The notes: generated from the letters alone by a model not told the origin. 64,000 nt of DNA from Methylobacterium sp. NMS14P (GCF_028583545.1 NZ_CP087106.1:4088501-4152500); one strand, 5' to 3'; shown: positions 52,642-62,028, counted from the first letter of the stretch. Made by a program: numbers and translations.

Positions 52642-54546
52642 ATGTCCATCTCCAACCGCAAGCCCGGCGAGCGCCGCGAACCCGTGGCCGAGCCCCTGAA
52701 GCGCTCGGTGGCCGGGTGCCTGCGCGCCATCGCCCGGCGCTCCGAGGTCGAGGTCACCTACGCGACCGACCGGCCGGCGCTGACCGGCGACAAGGCCCGC
52801 CTCCCCGAGCCGCCGCGCAAGCTCTCGGCGCAGGACGTCGCGGTGCTGCGCGGCAACGCCGACGCCATGGCCCTGCGCCTCGGCTGCCACGACGTGGCCG
52901 TCCACCGCCGCCTCGCCCCCGAGAACGCCGCCGCCCGGGCGGTCTACGACGCGGTCGAGCAGGCCCGGGTCGAGGCGATCGGCTCGCGCCGGATGGCGGG
53001 CGTCGCCAGCAACATCTCGGCGATGCTGGAGGACCGCTACCACCGTGGCGGCAAGTACGAGACCATCACCGACCGGGCCGACGCCCCGATGGAGGACGCC
53101 GTCGCCCTGATGGTGCGCGAGCGGCTGACCGGTCAGAAGCCGCCCGAGGCCGCCGCCAAGATCGTCGAGCTGTGGCGCGAGCACATCGAGGCCAAGGCCG
53201 GCCCGAACCTCGACGGGCTGCTCGGCTCGATCGAGGATCAGCGCAAGTTCGCCCGCTCGGTGCGCGACCTCCTCACCTCCCTCGACATGTCGGACGAGAC
53301 GCCGTTCGACGCGGAGGACGACGAGAACGACGACGAGAACGACGCTCAGGACGACGAGCAGAACCCCAGCGAGGGCGATTCGGAGGAGAAGAGCCAGGGC
53401 GAGCGCGCCGAGATCGAGACCTCCGAGGAGGCCTCCGACGAAATCGAGGAGGGCGCCCAGGAATCCGCCGACGCGCCGTCGGGCGAGTTGCCGGAAGAGG
53501 CTGAGGACGCGGAGTCGGAGGAAGCCTCGGAGGCGTCGCGCCCGCCGCAGCGGCAGGGCAACGAGGCGCGCGGGCCCGAGTACCGGGTGTTCAATCCGCG
53601 GTTCGACGAGGTCATCCACGCCGAGGAGCTGTGCGACGCCGACGAGCTGTCGCGCCTGCGCTCCTACCTCGACAAGCAGCTCTCGCACCTGCAGGGGGTG
53701 GTCGGCCGGCTCGCCAACCGGCTGCAGCGCCGCCTTCTCGCCCAGCAGAACCGCGCCTGGGAGTTCGACCTGGAGGAGGGTCAGCTCGACCCGGCGCGGC
53801 TGGTGCGCGTGGTCATCGACCCCTACCAGCCGCTCTCCTTCAAGCAGGAGAAGGATACCAACTTCCGCGACACGGTCGTCACGCTGCTCCTCGACAATTC
53901 GGGCTCGATGCGCGGCCGGCCGATCACCGTGGCGGCAACCTGCGCCGACATCCTGGCGCGGACGCTGGAGCGCTGCGGCGTGAAGGTGGAGATCCTGGGC
54001 TTCACGACCCGCGCCTGGAAGGGCGGTCAGAGCCGGGAGGCGTGGCTCGCCGCCGGCAAGCCGCCGAATCCCGGCCGCCTGAACGACCTGCGCCACATCG
54101 TCTACAAGTCGGCCGACGCGCCCTGGCGGCGCGCGCGGAAGAACCTCGGGCTGATGATGCGCGAGGGGCTGCTCAAGGAGAATATCGACGGCGAGGCCCT
54201 GGACTGGGCGCACAAGCGCCTGCTCGGGCGTCCGGAACAGCGCAAGATCCTGATGGTGATCTCCGACGGCGCGCCGGTGGACGATTCGACCCTGTCGGTG
54301 AATGCCGGCAACTACCTCGAGCGGCACCTGCGCTGGATGATCGAGGAGATCGAGACGCGCTCGCCCGTGGAGCTGCTCGCCATCGGCATCGGCCACGACG
54401 TGACCCGGTACTACCGCCGCGCCGTGACGATCATCGACGCCGAGGAGCTCGGCGGAGCGATGACCGAGAAGCTGGCCGAGCTGTTCGAGGAGGACGGCGC
54501 GGCGCCGACGGGCCGGATGCTGCGCGCCGCGGGCGGGCGGCGGTAA
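52642..54546 (+). CDS. cobT: Cobaltochelatase subunit CobT
   Basis: A 634-residue partner of CobS. The N-terminal half (to about 210) is the CobT-specific helical domain, beginning [18 protein letters not shown] strongly acidic low-complexity stretch runs from about 215 to 310. The C-terminal von Willebrand A domain has the MIDAS motif [13 protein letters not shown] near 417 and [16 protein letters not shown]. The architecture parallels the D subunit of magnesium chelatase. Expressed with cobS and the intervening DUF29 gene. Confidence 0.95.
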   Translation: MSISNRKPGERREPVAEPLKRSVAGCLRAIARRSEVEVTYATDRPALTGDKARLPEPPRKLSAQDVAVLRGNADAMALRLGCHDVAVHRRLAPENAAARAVYDAVEQARVEAIGSRRMAGVASNISAMLEDRYHRGGKYETITDRADAPMEDAVALMVRERLTGQKPPEAAAKIVELWREHIEAKAGPNLDGLLGSIEDQRKFARSVRDLLTSLDMSDETPFDAEDDENDDENDAQDDEQNPSEGDSEEKSQGERAEIETSEEASDEIEEGAQESADAPSGELPEEAEDAESEEASEASRPPQRQGNEARGPEYRVFNPRFDEVIHAEELCDADELSRLRSYLDKQLSHLQGVVGRLANRLQRRLLAQQNRAWEFDLEEGQLDPARLVRVVIDPYQPLSFKQEKDTNFRDTVVTLLLDNSGSMRGRPITVAATCADILARTLERCGVKVEILGFTTRAWKGGQSREAWLAAGKPPNPGRLNDLRHIVYKSADAPWRRARKNLGLMMREGLLKENIDGEALDWAHKRLLGRPEQRKILMVISDGAPVDDSTLSVNAGNYLERHLRWMIEEIETRSPVELLAIGIGHDVTRYYRRAVTIIDAEELGGAMTEKLAELFEEDGAAPTGRMLRAAGGRR

Positions 54547-54657
54547 TCAGGTCCCGCGCTGCCGCGCGCAATAGACGATCCGCGTCGAGGAAGCTGGCAA
54601 ATTCGGACCAAACTTCGGCACCGTTCTCGTTCGCAACTCGAACGGTGAAGCCCCCTC

Positions 54658-54750
54658 CGTCATCACGAGCGCAGCGAAGTGACCTAGGGCAGCGCGGGGC
54701 TTGTCAACGTGGCGCCGCCTGGATTGCTTCGCTACGCTCGCAAAGACGGC
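54658..54750. repeat. Dispersed ~95-bp palindromic repeat, copy C
   Basis: Same orientation as copy A: GAGCGCAGCGAAGTGACC, an AGGGCAGCGCG core, and GGATTGCTTCGCTACGCTCG at the far end. It occupies the middle of the 358-base gap between convergent cobT and rpmB; the rest of that gap holds only the rpmB terminator candidate. Confidence 0.85.
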
Positions 54751-54835
54751 GCAGGGGCATCGGCCGGACATTGACAGCAGCCTGCGGCCGAGCTCTGGAT
54801 TGCTTGGAGTGGCATGCCAGCCGTGAACAAGCGGA

Positions 54836-54866
54836 AACCGCCGCGGCCCCTGGGGCCACGGCGGTT
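54836..54866 (-). terminator. Hairpin downstream of rpmB
   Basis: AACCGCCG and GGCCCC pair with GGGGCC and CGGCGGTT across one mismatch and a one-base loop, about 40 bases past the rpmB stop. On the minus strand the stem is followed by TTCCGCTTGTTC, a weak U-tract. Confidence 0.55.
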
Positions 54867-54904
54867 CGAACCGTCCGATGAAGGATGGCTTGAAGCCCGA
54901 CGAC

Positions 54905-55207
54905 TCAGGCCGCGGCGGCCGGGGTCTCGGCGAGCTTCTTGTGGATCTCGCGCTTCAGGAGGCGTGCGGTCTGCGACAGGTCGCCCTCGCCGGCCTTGAT
55001 CAGGAAGGCGTCGAGCCCGCCGCGGTGCTCCACCGAGCGCAGGGCGTGCGCGGTGACCCGCAGGCGGACGCGCTTGCCCAGCGCGTCGGACTGGAGGGTG
55101 ACGTTGCACAGGTTCGGCAGGAACCGGCACTTGGTCTTGCGGTTCGAGTGGCTCACGAGGTGGCCGACCTGAACGGCCTTGCCGGTGAGTTCGCAGCGGC
55201 GCGCCAT
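54905..55207 (-). CDS. rpmB: 50S ribosomal protein L28 (bL28)
   Basis: A 100-residue large-subunit ribosomal protein. It begins [20 protein letters not shown] followed by [13 protein letters not shown], the universal L28 signature, then [20 protein letters not shown] and an alphaproteobacterial C-terminal extension. It lacks the zinc-binding cysteine set of C+ L28 proteins. It stands alone with a good sigma-70-type promoter at 55333-55362, implying an mRNA leader of about 120 nt. Confidence 0.97.
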   Translation of the reverse strand: MARRCELTGKAVQVGHLVSHSNRKTKCRFLPNLCNVTLQSDALGKRVRLRVTAHALRSVEHRGGLDAFLIKAGEGDLSQTARLLKREIHKKLAETPAAAA

Positions 55208-55332
55208 GATAAAAAACGATCCCGTCTCGTTCCGCCCGGTGAGGACCCGATCGCGGCCGGCGCGATCATCGTCGCAGCGGGCGGCGCCCAGTGCGTGTTC
55301 CAGGTCCAGCGGAGTCCTGTTGAAGGCGCGAG

Positions 55333-55362
55333 CCTATAGGCGACGAAGGCGCGGTGCGTCAA
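55333..55362 (-). promoter_or_regulatory. Sigma-70-type promoter for rpmB
   Basis: On the minus strand TTGACG (55362-55357) and TATAGG (55338-55333) are 18 bases apart. Both hexamers are close to consensus (five and four of six), unusually good for this GC-rich genome. Transcription would start near 55325. The 355-base spacer to the plus-strand DUF3108 gene shows no other structure. Confidence 0.6.
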
Positions 55363-55562
55363 GGTGCCGACGGGCACCCGGCGTCGCGCCGGCCGCCCAA
55401 CGGTCTGTTAACCACGATGCCGGGATATAGCCTTCTTCCACCTGCAGGAAGGCGCCTCTCCTCGCTCCGTGCGTCGCAGAGGATGCCGGCGAGCGGGTGT
55501 GTTCGAGAGGGCGCGTTCGAGCGAGTGTCTTGGCCCGCCCGCCCTGGGATGCGATCCGGATC

Positions 55563-56516
55563 ATGAGCGCCACGCCAGTCCGTCGAATGACCAAGACGTT
55601 GACCAAGACGTTGACGAGGCACGCTGCCGGGCGCCTCGCGGGCAGCCTCCTCGCGGTCGCGGCCCTCGCGACCCCGACGGATGCCGGCGCGCGGGCGTCG
55701 CGGGCTAAGCGGGCCACGCCCGCCGCCGCGACCGTGGCGGTCGATTACGGCATCAACCTCGCCGGCCTCCCGATCGGCACGGCGCGCCTCGCCGGCTCCT
55801 TCGACCGCGACCGCTACATGATGGACGTGTCGGCCGTTCTGACCGGCCTCGTCGGCGCGATCACCGGCGGCAAGGGCTCCGCCCGGGCCTCCGGAAGCTT
55901 CTCGGCCGCGCCGCAGCCCGGCGCCTTCGCCATCGCGACCCAGACGGCGAGTTCCGGCATCGCGGTGCGCATGGCCCTGGCGCGCGGCAACGTCGTCCAG
56001 GCCGAGATCACGCCGCCGCTCGTCGACATGCAGGACCGCGTGCCGGTGACGCCGGCCAACAAGCGCGGCATCATCGACCCGGTGAGCGCGCTGCTGATGC
56101 CGACCCAGGGGCGCGGCGAGCCCCTCGACCCGGAGAATTGCAACCGGACCCTGCCGGTCTTCGACGGCGCCACCCGCTTCAACGTGGTGCTGAGCTACGC
56201 CGAGACCCGCCCGGTGCAGAAGCCCGGCTATGCCGGCCACGTCCTGGTCTGCAACGCCCGCTACCAGGCGGTCGCCGGCCACCGCCCGGACCGGCCGGGG
56301 GTGAAGTTCATGGAGGAGAATCGCGAGATGTCGGTCTGGCTCGCCCCCGTCGAGGGGACGCGCGTCCTGATCCCGCTCCGCATCTCGGTGCTCACCACGA
56401 TCGGCACCAACATCATCGAGGCCACGCGCTGGAGCCAGAGCGGCACGCCGACGACCACCGGCACGGCCGGAGCCGCCGGCAGCAGCATCGCGCAGGCGAG
56501 CCTGTCCGGGCAGTAG
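55563..56516 (+). CDS. DUF3108 domain-containing exported protein
   Basis: A 317-residue secreted or periplasmic protein. A basic N-terminus with a short duplicated KTLTKTLT segment is followed by the hydrophobic signal core AGRLAGSLLAVAALA. DUF3108 begins at about residue 60: VDYGINLAGLPIGTARLAGS, DRYMMDVSAVLTGLVG, then DPVSALLMP and TLPVFDGATRFNVVLSY. The family is of unknown function and related to envelope proteins. An ATG at 55587 (MTKTLT) is an alternative that gives a more compact signal peptide. Confidence 0.86.
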   Translation: MSATPVRRMTKTLTKTLTRHAAGRLAGSLLAVAALATPTDAGARASRAKRATPAAATVAVDYGINLAGLPIGTARLAGSFDRDRYMMDVSAVLTGLVGAITGGKGSARASGSFSAAPQPGAFAIATQTASSGIAVRMALARGNVVQAEITPPLVDMQDRVPVTPANKRGIIDPVSALLMPTQGRGEPLDPENCNRTLPVFDGATRFNVVLSYAETRPVQKPGYAGHVLVCNARYQAVAGHRPDRPGVKFMEENREMSVWLAPVEGTRVLIPLRISVLTTIGTNIIEATRWSQSGTPTTTGTAGAAGSSIAQASLSGQ

Positions 56517-56609
56517 CGGCGCCGCAGAGCGCGGCGCAGGGGCCGTTTGACCGGCGGCCGGTTTCCCGGCACCCGGGCGCGGCGCGGCAGCCGCGCGGGG
56601 AGGTCAGCA

Positions 56610-56900
56610 GTGCCCAAGGGCTACATCATCGTCCGGATGACGGTCACCGACCCGGACACCTACAAGGACTACGCCGCCATGGCGTCCGAGGCGATGCGCA
56701 AGTACGGCTGCACGCCGCTGGTGCGCGGCGGCCGCTGCGAGGCGCTGGAGGGTGAGGGCCGTCCGCGCAACGTCGTGCTGGAATTCGAGTCCTACGAGGC
56801 GGCGCGCACCTACTACTTCTCGCCCGAGTACCAGGCCGCCGTGGCCAAGCGCCGGCCCGCGGGCATCGGCGAGGTGGTGCTCGTCGAGGGCGTCGACTGA
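56610..56900 (+). CDS. DUF1330 family protein
   Basis: A 96-residue ferredoxin-fold protein. MPKGYIIVRMTVTDPDTYKDY is the typical DUF1330 opening, followed by LVRGGRCEALEGEGRPRNVVLEF, the segment preceding the conserved aromatic/Glu residues, and YYFSPEYQAAVAKRRPAG. The function is unknown; members are small dimeric alpha-beta barrels. The GTG start is favoured by GGGGAGG seven bases upstream. Confidence 0.88.
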   Translation: MPKGYIIVRMTVTDPDTYKDYAAMASEAMRKYGCTPLVRGGRCEALEGEGRPRNVVLEFESYEAARTYYFSPEYQAAVAKRRPAGIGEVVLVEGVD

Positions 56901-57056
56901 GCGCCGTACCGGTTGCGGCCGGACTCGACGCGGCCCTCGCGGTCCGCGCGTGCTGCGAAATGACCCAGGGAGGCGCCGGGCCGGCGGGAACCCTCGCGGC
57001 GGGGCCGCGGCCGCGCGGGTGGAGGGAATCTTCACGTTCCCGGCGATAATGCCCGG

Positions 57057-57365
57057 ATGCGCTCGCCTGCCCTCCGAATCGCCCTCGCCCTGGCCGCGCT
57101 CGCGGGGCCGGCCGCCGCACAGCCCCTGACCGTCGGTTCCGCCGATCCGGGCTGCGGCGGTGACGCCTTCTCGTCGGCCGCGGTCGTCGAGAACAGGCCG
57201 CCCCGCCGCGGCCCCCTCGTCGCGACCCCCGACACGCTCTGCGCCGACCTGGCGCCGCAGCCGGGCACGCCGACGACGCAGATCGACATCTACCCGATGA
57301 TCACGCCGCAGGTTGGACCTGGCGGCGGCGGCATCCCATATGGGGGAGGACCGTACCGGCCCTAG
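57057..57365 (+). CDS. Small secreted Pro/Gly-rich protein of unknown function
   Basis: A 102-residue protein with a clear signal peptide (RIALALAALAGPAAAQ, cleavage after AAA). The mature part has two cysteines (GCGGD, TLCAD) and a Gly/Pro-rich tail (QVGPGGGGIPYGGGPYRP). Not recognised as a known family. It ends about 95 bases before the likely start of the Suv3-like helicase and might share its transcript. Confidence 0.6.
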   Translation: MRSPALRIALALAALAGPAAAQPLTVGSADPGCGGDAFSSAAVVENRPPRRGPLVATPDTLCADLAPQPGTPTTQIDIYPMITPQVGPGGGGIPYGGGPYRP

Positions 57366-57457
57366 CGTCCCTGACGCGGCCGGCCGGTCGAACCCGCCTC
57401 CCCGCCCGCGCCGCGACGGCGCCGCGACGGCCTTCCCGCTCGAAGGAACCGCCGACC

Positions 57458-60400
57458 ATCGACGCGCTGCTCCGCCCCACGCCCAGCCGCTCGCTGTCCC
57501 GCGAGGCCCGCGCCCGCGGCGTCACCGCGGTCCTCGGGCCGACCAACACCGGCAAGACGCATCTCGCCATCGAGCGGATGCTCGCCCACCCGACCGGCAT
57601 GATCGGGCTGCCCCTGCGGCTGCTCGCCCGCGAGGTTTACCTGCGCGTCGTCGCGAAGGTCGGCCCCGAGAAGGTCGCCCTCGTCACCGGCGAGGAGAAG
57701 ATCAAGCCGGACCGGCCGCGCTACTGGATCTGCACCATCGAGGCGATGCCGCGGGACCTCGACGTGGCCTTCGTGGCCATCGACGAGATCCAGCTCGCCG
57801 CCGACATGGACCGCGGCCACGTCTTCACCGACCGCCTGCTCTACGTCCGCGGCCGGGAGGAGACCCTGCTGATCGGCTCCTCGACCATGCTGCCGCTGGT
57901 CCAGGACCTGATCCCCAACGTCCACACCACGACCCGGCCGCGGCTCTCGCAGCTCACCTTCGCGGGGGAGAAACGGCTCTCGCGCCTGCCCCGGCGCACC
58001 GCCATCGTGGCGTTCTCGGCCGAGGAGGTCTACGCGATCGCCGAGCTGATCCGCCGCCAGCGCGGGGGCGCCGCGGTGGTGCTCGGCGCCCTGTCGCCGC
58101 GGACCCGCAACGCCCAGGTCGAGATGTACCAGGCGGGGGACGTCGACTACCTCGTGGCCACCGACGCGGTCGGGATGGGCCTCAACCTCGACGTCGATCA
58201 TGTCGCGTTCGCGGCCAACTGGAAGTACGACGGCACCCGCTTCCGCAAGCTCACCCCCGCCGAGATGGGCCAGATCGCCGGCCGGGCCGGGCGCCACCTC
58301 GCGGACGGCACCTTCGGCTCCACCGGGCGTTGCCCGCCCTTCGAGGCCGAGCTGGTGGAGCGGCTGGAGAGCCACGACTTCGATCCCCTGCGCATCCTGC
58401 AGTGGCGCAACCCGGATCTGCGCTTCGGCAGCCTGGAGGGCCTGCAGGCGAGCCTCGACGAGCACCCGCGCGAATCGGGCCTGACCCGCGCCCCGATGGG
58501 CGAGGATCAGCAGGCCCTCGAGATCCTCATGAAGGAGGACGACATCCGCGACATGGCGCGCAGCGCCGCCACCGTGCGCCGCCTCTGGGACGTCTGCGGC
58601 GTGCCGGATTACCGCAAGGTCCACCCGCAGGTGCACGCCGACCTGGTCGCCCAGCTCTACCGGTTCCTCATGAAGGGCATGGCGGGCCGGATCCCCGACA
58701 CGTGGTTCGCCGAGCAGGTCGCGATGATCGACCGGACCGACGGCGACATCGACACGCTGTCCCGCCGGATCGCCCAGGGACGCACCTGGACGTTCGTGGC
58801 GAACCGTCCCGACTGGCTGCGCGACCCAGAACATTGGCAGGGCGAGACGCGTCGGGTAGAGGACAGGCTGTCCGACGCCCTGCACGAACGCCTCGCGAGC
58901 CGCTTCGTCGACCGGCGCACAAGCGTCCTGATGCGGCGCCTGAGAGAGAACACGATGCTCGAAGCCCAGATCACCGCCGACGGTGACGTCACCGTCGAGG
59001 GTCAGCATGTCGGCCACCTTCACGGATTCCTGTTCGTTCCCGATGCCAGCGCCGAGGGGCACGAGGCCAAGACCCTGAGGAGCGCCGCCGAGAAGGCGCT
59101 CGCCGGGGAGATCGAGGCGCGGGCCGAGCGATTCGCCGCCACCGCCGATTCGACCCTCGTGCTCTCGCACGACGGCACGATCCGCTGGACCGGCGCGCCC
59201 GTCGCCAAGCTCACCCCCGGCGAGAAGCTGTTCGCCCCGCAGATCCGTCTGCTGGCGGACGACAGCCTGACCGGCGCGCATCGCGAGAAGGTCGAGGCCC
59301 GCCTCGACGCGTGGCTGAAGGCCTACATCGTGCGGCTGCTCGGGCCGCTGATGGAGATCGAGACCGCGGCCGACCTCACCGGCCTCGCCAAGGGGATCGG
59401 CTACCAGGTGGTCGAGGCGCTCGGCGTCCTGGAGCGGTCGAAGGTGGCGCAGGAGATGCGCAGCCTCGACCAGGACGGCCGCGGGGCGCTGCGCCGCCAC
59501 GGCGTTCGCTTCGGCGCCTACCACATCTTCCTGCCGGCCCTGCTGAAGCCGGCGCCCCGCACGCTCGCGGCCCAGCTCTGGGCCCTGCGCAACGGCGGCC
59601 TCGACCAGCGCGGCCTCGACGAGATCGCGCATCTCGCCGGCTCAGGCCGCACCTCGATCAAGGTCGACCGCGAGATCGCCAAGGGGCTCTACCGCGCCGC
59701 CGGCTTCCGGGTCAGCGGCGAGCGGGCCGTGCGCGTCGACATCCTGGAGCGGCTCGCCGACCTGATCCGCCCGGCGATCGCCTACCGGCCCGGGACCACC
59801 CCGGGCGCACCGCCGGACGGCACCGCCGACGGCGACGCCTTCGTGGCCACCGTCGGCATGACCTCGCTGGTCGGCTGCTCGGGCGAGGATTTCGCCTCGA
59901 TCCTGAAGTCGCTCGGCTACAATTCCGAGGCGCGCCCCGGCCCGGCCATCACGGTGCCGCTCGTCCCCGCCGCCGCCACAGCGCCTGCGGCACCGGCCGC
60001 CGCCGCCGAGGCGTCCTCCGAGGAGGCCGTCGCCGCGCAGGCGGACGCCGCCGAGCCGGTCGGTGACGAGGCCCCGGCCGCCGAGGACGGGACCGCGACG
60101 GACGGCGAGACCGCCGCCGACACCGCGCCCGCGGCAGAGGAGGCCTCGGCCGCCCACACCGAGGCGGCGCCCGCCGAGGGCGAGGCTCCGGAGGACGCGG
60201 CCTCCGCGCCCGCCGAGGAGGCTGCCGCAGCACCCGCGACCGAGACACCCGCGACCGAGCTGCCGCACGCCGAGGCGGAGCCGCCGGCCGAGGATGTGGC
60301 CGAGCCCGTCGCCGCCGAGGAGGCCGCGCCCGACACCGCCGCCGAGGCGGAGCCCGCCGGGGTCGACGCGGCCGAGACCGCCGGTGCCGAGGGCGAGGCT

Positions 60401-60805
60401 GCCGCCGAGATTCCGCAGATCGAGGTCTGGCGCCTGCAGCGCCACCAGCGTCCGGCCCACCAGCGCCCGCAGAACCGCCCCCGCGGGGCGGGCCGGGGCC
60501 GCGACGGCGGTCAGCAGGGCCAGCATGCGGGACAGGGTCGGCCCGAGGGCGGCCGACCAGAGCAGCGCCGGGCCGAGGGCGACGGCCCGCGCCCCGGCCG
60601 GGACCGCGGCCCGCGCCGCGACCGGTTCGAGGGCGGGCGGCCGGAGCGCCGCGACGACCAGCGCAGCGCGGAGCAGCGCCATTCCGGTCCGCGGCCCGAC
60701 CAGCGGCCGCCGCGGCGCGAGCGGGCGCCCGACCCGGACTCGCCCTTCGCCAAGCTCGCGGCCCTGAAGGCGCAGCTCGAGGCCGGCGACGGCGGGAAGC
60801 GCTGA
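57458..60805 (+). CDS. Suv3-like RNA helicase with a long disordered C-terminal tail
   Basis: About 1115 residues from the proposed start. Walker A reads LGPTNTGKTHLAIERM, the Suv3 form of the motif, then VALVTGEEKI, the Walker B-like VAIDEIQLAAD, and helicase motif VI QIAGRAGRH in the second RecA domain (about 60-330), plus the Suv3 C-terminal region. From about 830 the chain becomes Ala/Glu/Pro-rich and then Arg/Gly/Gln-rich (RPQNRPRGAGRGRDGGQQG). There is no ATG, GTG or TTG in frame between the upstream stop at 57161 and 57578, yet Walker A lies before 57578. I place the start at the ATC at 57458, preceded by GAAGGAA; a frameshift is the alternative. Confidence 0.85.
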   Translation: MDALLRPTPSRSLSREARARGVTAVLGPTNTGKTHLAIERMLAHPTGMIGLPLRLLAREVYLRVVAKVGPEKVALVTGEEKIKPDRPRYWICTIEAMPRDLDVAFVAIDEIQLAADMDRGHVFTDRLLYVRGREETLLIGSSTMLPLVQDLIPNVHTTTRPRLSQLTFAGEKRLSRLPRRTAIVAFSAEEVYAIAELIRRQRGGAAVVLGALSPRTRNAQVEMYQAGDVDYLVATDAVGMGLNLDVDHVAFAANWKYDGTRFRKLTPAEMGQIAGRAGRHLADGTFGSTGRCPPFEAELVERLESHDFDPLRILQWRNPDLRFGSLEGLQASLDEHPRESGLTRAPMGEDQQALEILMKEDDIRDMARSAATVRRLWDVCGVPDYRKVHPQVHADLVAQLYRFLMKGMAGRIPDTWFAEQVAMIDRTDGDIDTLSRRIAQGRTWTFVANRPDWLRDPEHWQGETRRVEDRLSDALHERLASRFVDRRTSVLMRRLRENTMLEAQITADGDVTVEGQHVGHLHGFLFVPDASAEGHEAKTLRSAAEKALAGEIEARAERFAATADSTLVLSHDGTIRWTGAPVAKLTPGEKLFAPQIRLLADDSLTGAHREKVEARLDAWLKAYIVRLLGPLMEIETAADLTGLAKGIGYQVVEALGVLERSKVAQEMRSLDQDGRGALRRHGVRFGAYHIFLPALLKPAPRTLAAQLWALRNGGLDQRGLDEIAHLAGSGRTSIKVDREIAKGLYRAAGFRVSGERAVRVDILERLADLIRPAIAYRPGTTPGAPPDGTADGDAFVATVGMTSLVGCSGEDFASILKSLGYNSEARPGPAITVPLVPAAATAPAAPAAAAEASSEEAVAAQADAAEPVGDEAPAAEDGTATDGETAADTAPAAEEASAAHTEAAPAEGEAPEDAASAPAEEAAAAPATETPATELPHAEAEPPAEDVAEPVAAEEAAPDTAAEAEPAGVDAAETAGAEGEAAAEIPQIEVWRLQRHQRPAHQRPQNRPRGAGRGRDGGQQGQHAGQGRPEGGRPEQRRAEGDGPRPGRDRGPRRDRFEGGRPERRDDQRSAEQRHSGPRPDQRPPRRERAPDPDSPFAKLAALKAQLEAGDGGKR

Positions 60806-60815
60806 TCCGCGGCGG

Positions 60816-61124
60816 ATGCGCGAGGACCGGCAGCGCCTCGACAAGTGGTTGTGGTTCGCGCGCTTCGCGCGGACCCGGTCGCTCGCGGCGCGGCTGGCCT
60901 CGGACGGCTTCGTGCGGGTGAACGGGAGCCGGGCCGAGAACCCCGCGAAGGCCATCGGCGTCGGCGACGTGGTGACGGTGGCCGCGCCGCACGCGACCCT
61001 GGCGGTGCGGGTGCTCGGTCTCGGCCTGCGCCGCGGCCCGGCGCCGGAGGCGCGGCTGCTCTACGACGACCTGTCCGGCGGCACCCTGTCGGTCGAGGCC
61101 GGGCCTGACGAGTCCTCCGAGTGA
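60816..61124 (+). CDS. S4 domain RNA-binding protein (Hsp15-like)
   Basis: A 102-residue S4 protein: RQRLDKWLWFARFARTRSLA and ASDGFVRVNGSRAENPAKAI form the S4 fold, ending in a basic and acidic tail. Hsp15 in E. coli binds 50S subunits carrying stalled nascent chains. The gene begins ten bases after the Suv3-like helicase, a pairing common in alphaproteobacteria, suggesting both work in RNA or ribosome quality control. Confidence 0.9.
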   Translation: MREDRQRLDKWLWFARFARTRSLAARLASDGFVRVNGSRAENPAKAIGVGDVVTVAAPHATLAVRVLGLGLRRGPAPEARLLYDDLSGGTLSVEAGPDESSE

Positions 61125-61186
61125 TGAGGCCGCGCCACAGCGGCCGCGCGAGCGACCCGACGCGAACCCCTGCGGCGCCCGCACGC

Positions 61187-61215
61187 TTGTCAGCCCGGGA
61201 GGCAGCGTCTAGAGC
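61187..61215 (+). promoter_or_regulatory. Candidate promoter for the ferredoxin gene
   Basis: TTGTCA and TAGAGC are separated by exactly 17 bases, about 125 bases before the ferredoxin start. The -35 matches consensus at five of six positions. A short CCCGGC / GCCGGG hairpin lies in the predicted leader. Confidence 0.4.
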
Positions 61216-61341
61216 CGTGGGCCTCCGAGGCCCGGCTCCGTGCCGGGTCTCACCGGCGTTCCCCTCGCAGCACCCTCCGGGCGCGCGGGCCGTCTCCAGG
61301 CTCCGCCCGGGCCAAGTCGAGTTTTAGGACGAAGACATCCG

Positions 61342-61680
61342 ATGACCTACGTCGTCACCGACAATTGCATCAAGTGCAAGTACACGGACTGCGTCGAGGT
61401 CTGTCCGGTGGACTGCTTCTACGAAGGCGAGAACATGCTCGTCATCCATCCGGACGAGTGCATCGATTGCGGTGTCTGCGAGCCGGAATGCCCCGCCGAG
61501 GCGATCAAGCCCGACACCGAGTCGAATCTCGACACGTGGCTGAAGCTGAACGCCGACTACGCCAAGAGCTGGCCGAACATCACGCAGAAGAAGGAAGCCC
61601 CGGCCGACGCCAAGGAGTGGGACGGCAAGACGGGGAAGCTCGAGGCGCATTTCTCGGCCAACCCCGGCTCGGGGGACTGA
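61342..61680 (+). CDS. fdxA: Seven-iron ferredoxin (3Fe-4S/4Fe-4S)
   Basis: A 112-residue bacterial-type ferredoxin. Cysteine spacing fits the FdxA family: C9, C17 and C50 for the 3Fe-4S cluster and C21, C40, C43 and C46 for the 4Fe-4S cluster ([20 protein letters not shown] and [20 protein letters not shown]). The family's C-terminal extension ([16 protein letters not shown]) is present. It carries electrons in the cytosol. In alphaproteobacteria it commonly lies between the S4/helicase pair and carD, as here. Confidence 0.96.
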   Translation: MTYVVTDNCIKCKYTDCVEVCPVDCFYEGENMLVIHPDECIDCGVCEPECPAEAIKPDTESNLDTWLKLNADYAKSWPNITQKKEAPADAKEWDGKTGKLEAHFSANPGSGD

Positions 61681-61891
61681 GCGTGCGCCAGCCCCGCAGG
61701 TTCTGACGCCGGCCCGCGGCCCGCTTTCCAGATTGCGGGAAGATCTGCCGAGCCGGCCCCGCCGCTGAACCTCGGGGTGGGGCTGCGTCATGCGAAGCCC
61801 TGATACGCGGCCAGGTCATTCCTGTCCCGCTGCACCAGTGTAAAACTCTTTGGCGCCGCGCTTGGTCCGCGCGTGCGTCTTCAGGGATGCT

Positions 61892-61920
61892 TTGATCTGC
61901 GCGCCGGATTGTGGTAGACA
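61892..61920 (+). promoter_or_regulatory. Candidate promoter for carD
   Basis: TTGATC and TAGACA with a 17-base spacer lie about 265 bases upstream of the carD start, in the 500-base gap after the ferredoxin gene. The -10 resembles that of the neighbouring ferredoxin promoter candidate. It would give a leader of about 255 nt. Confidence 0.4.
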
Positions 61921-62006
61921 ATCCGCCTGCCGTCGCTCGCGCCTGACGTGCTCCCTCCGTCTGAAACGCCTTCGAATTTCGTGGGTTAGGGGTAGTACGC
62001 GCTCGA

Positions 62007-62028
62007 CCGCCGAAGGTGACTTCGGCGG
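62007..62028 (+). other. GNRA-capped hairpin in the carD leader
   Basis: CCGCCGAAG and CTTCGGCGG form a perfect 9-bp stem closed by GTGA, a GNRA tetraloop in RNA, about 155 bases upstream of the carD ATG. No U-tract follows, so it is not a terminator. It may be a structured leader element affecting mRNA stability or regulation. Confidence 0.5.

Noticed and set aside
54820..54870. Possible tRNA-like GGTTCGAA sequence (54862-54869)
   Set aside because: GGTTCGAACC looks like a T-arm, but no matching acceptor stem, D-arm or anticodon arm can be placed around it; it overlaps the rpmB terminator hairpin.
55589..55612. Two-copy 12-base direct repeat (GACCAAGACGTT) at the start of the DUF3108 gene
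   Set aside because: Too short and too few copies for a functional repeat array. It encodes a duplicated KTLT in the signal peptide and is probably simple slippage.
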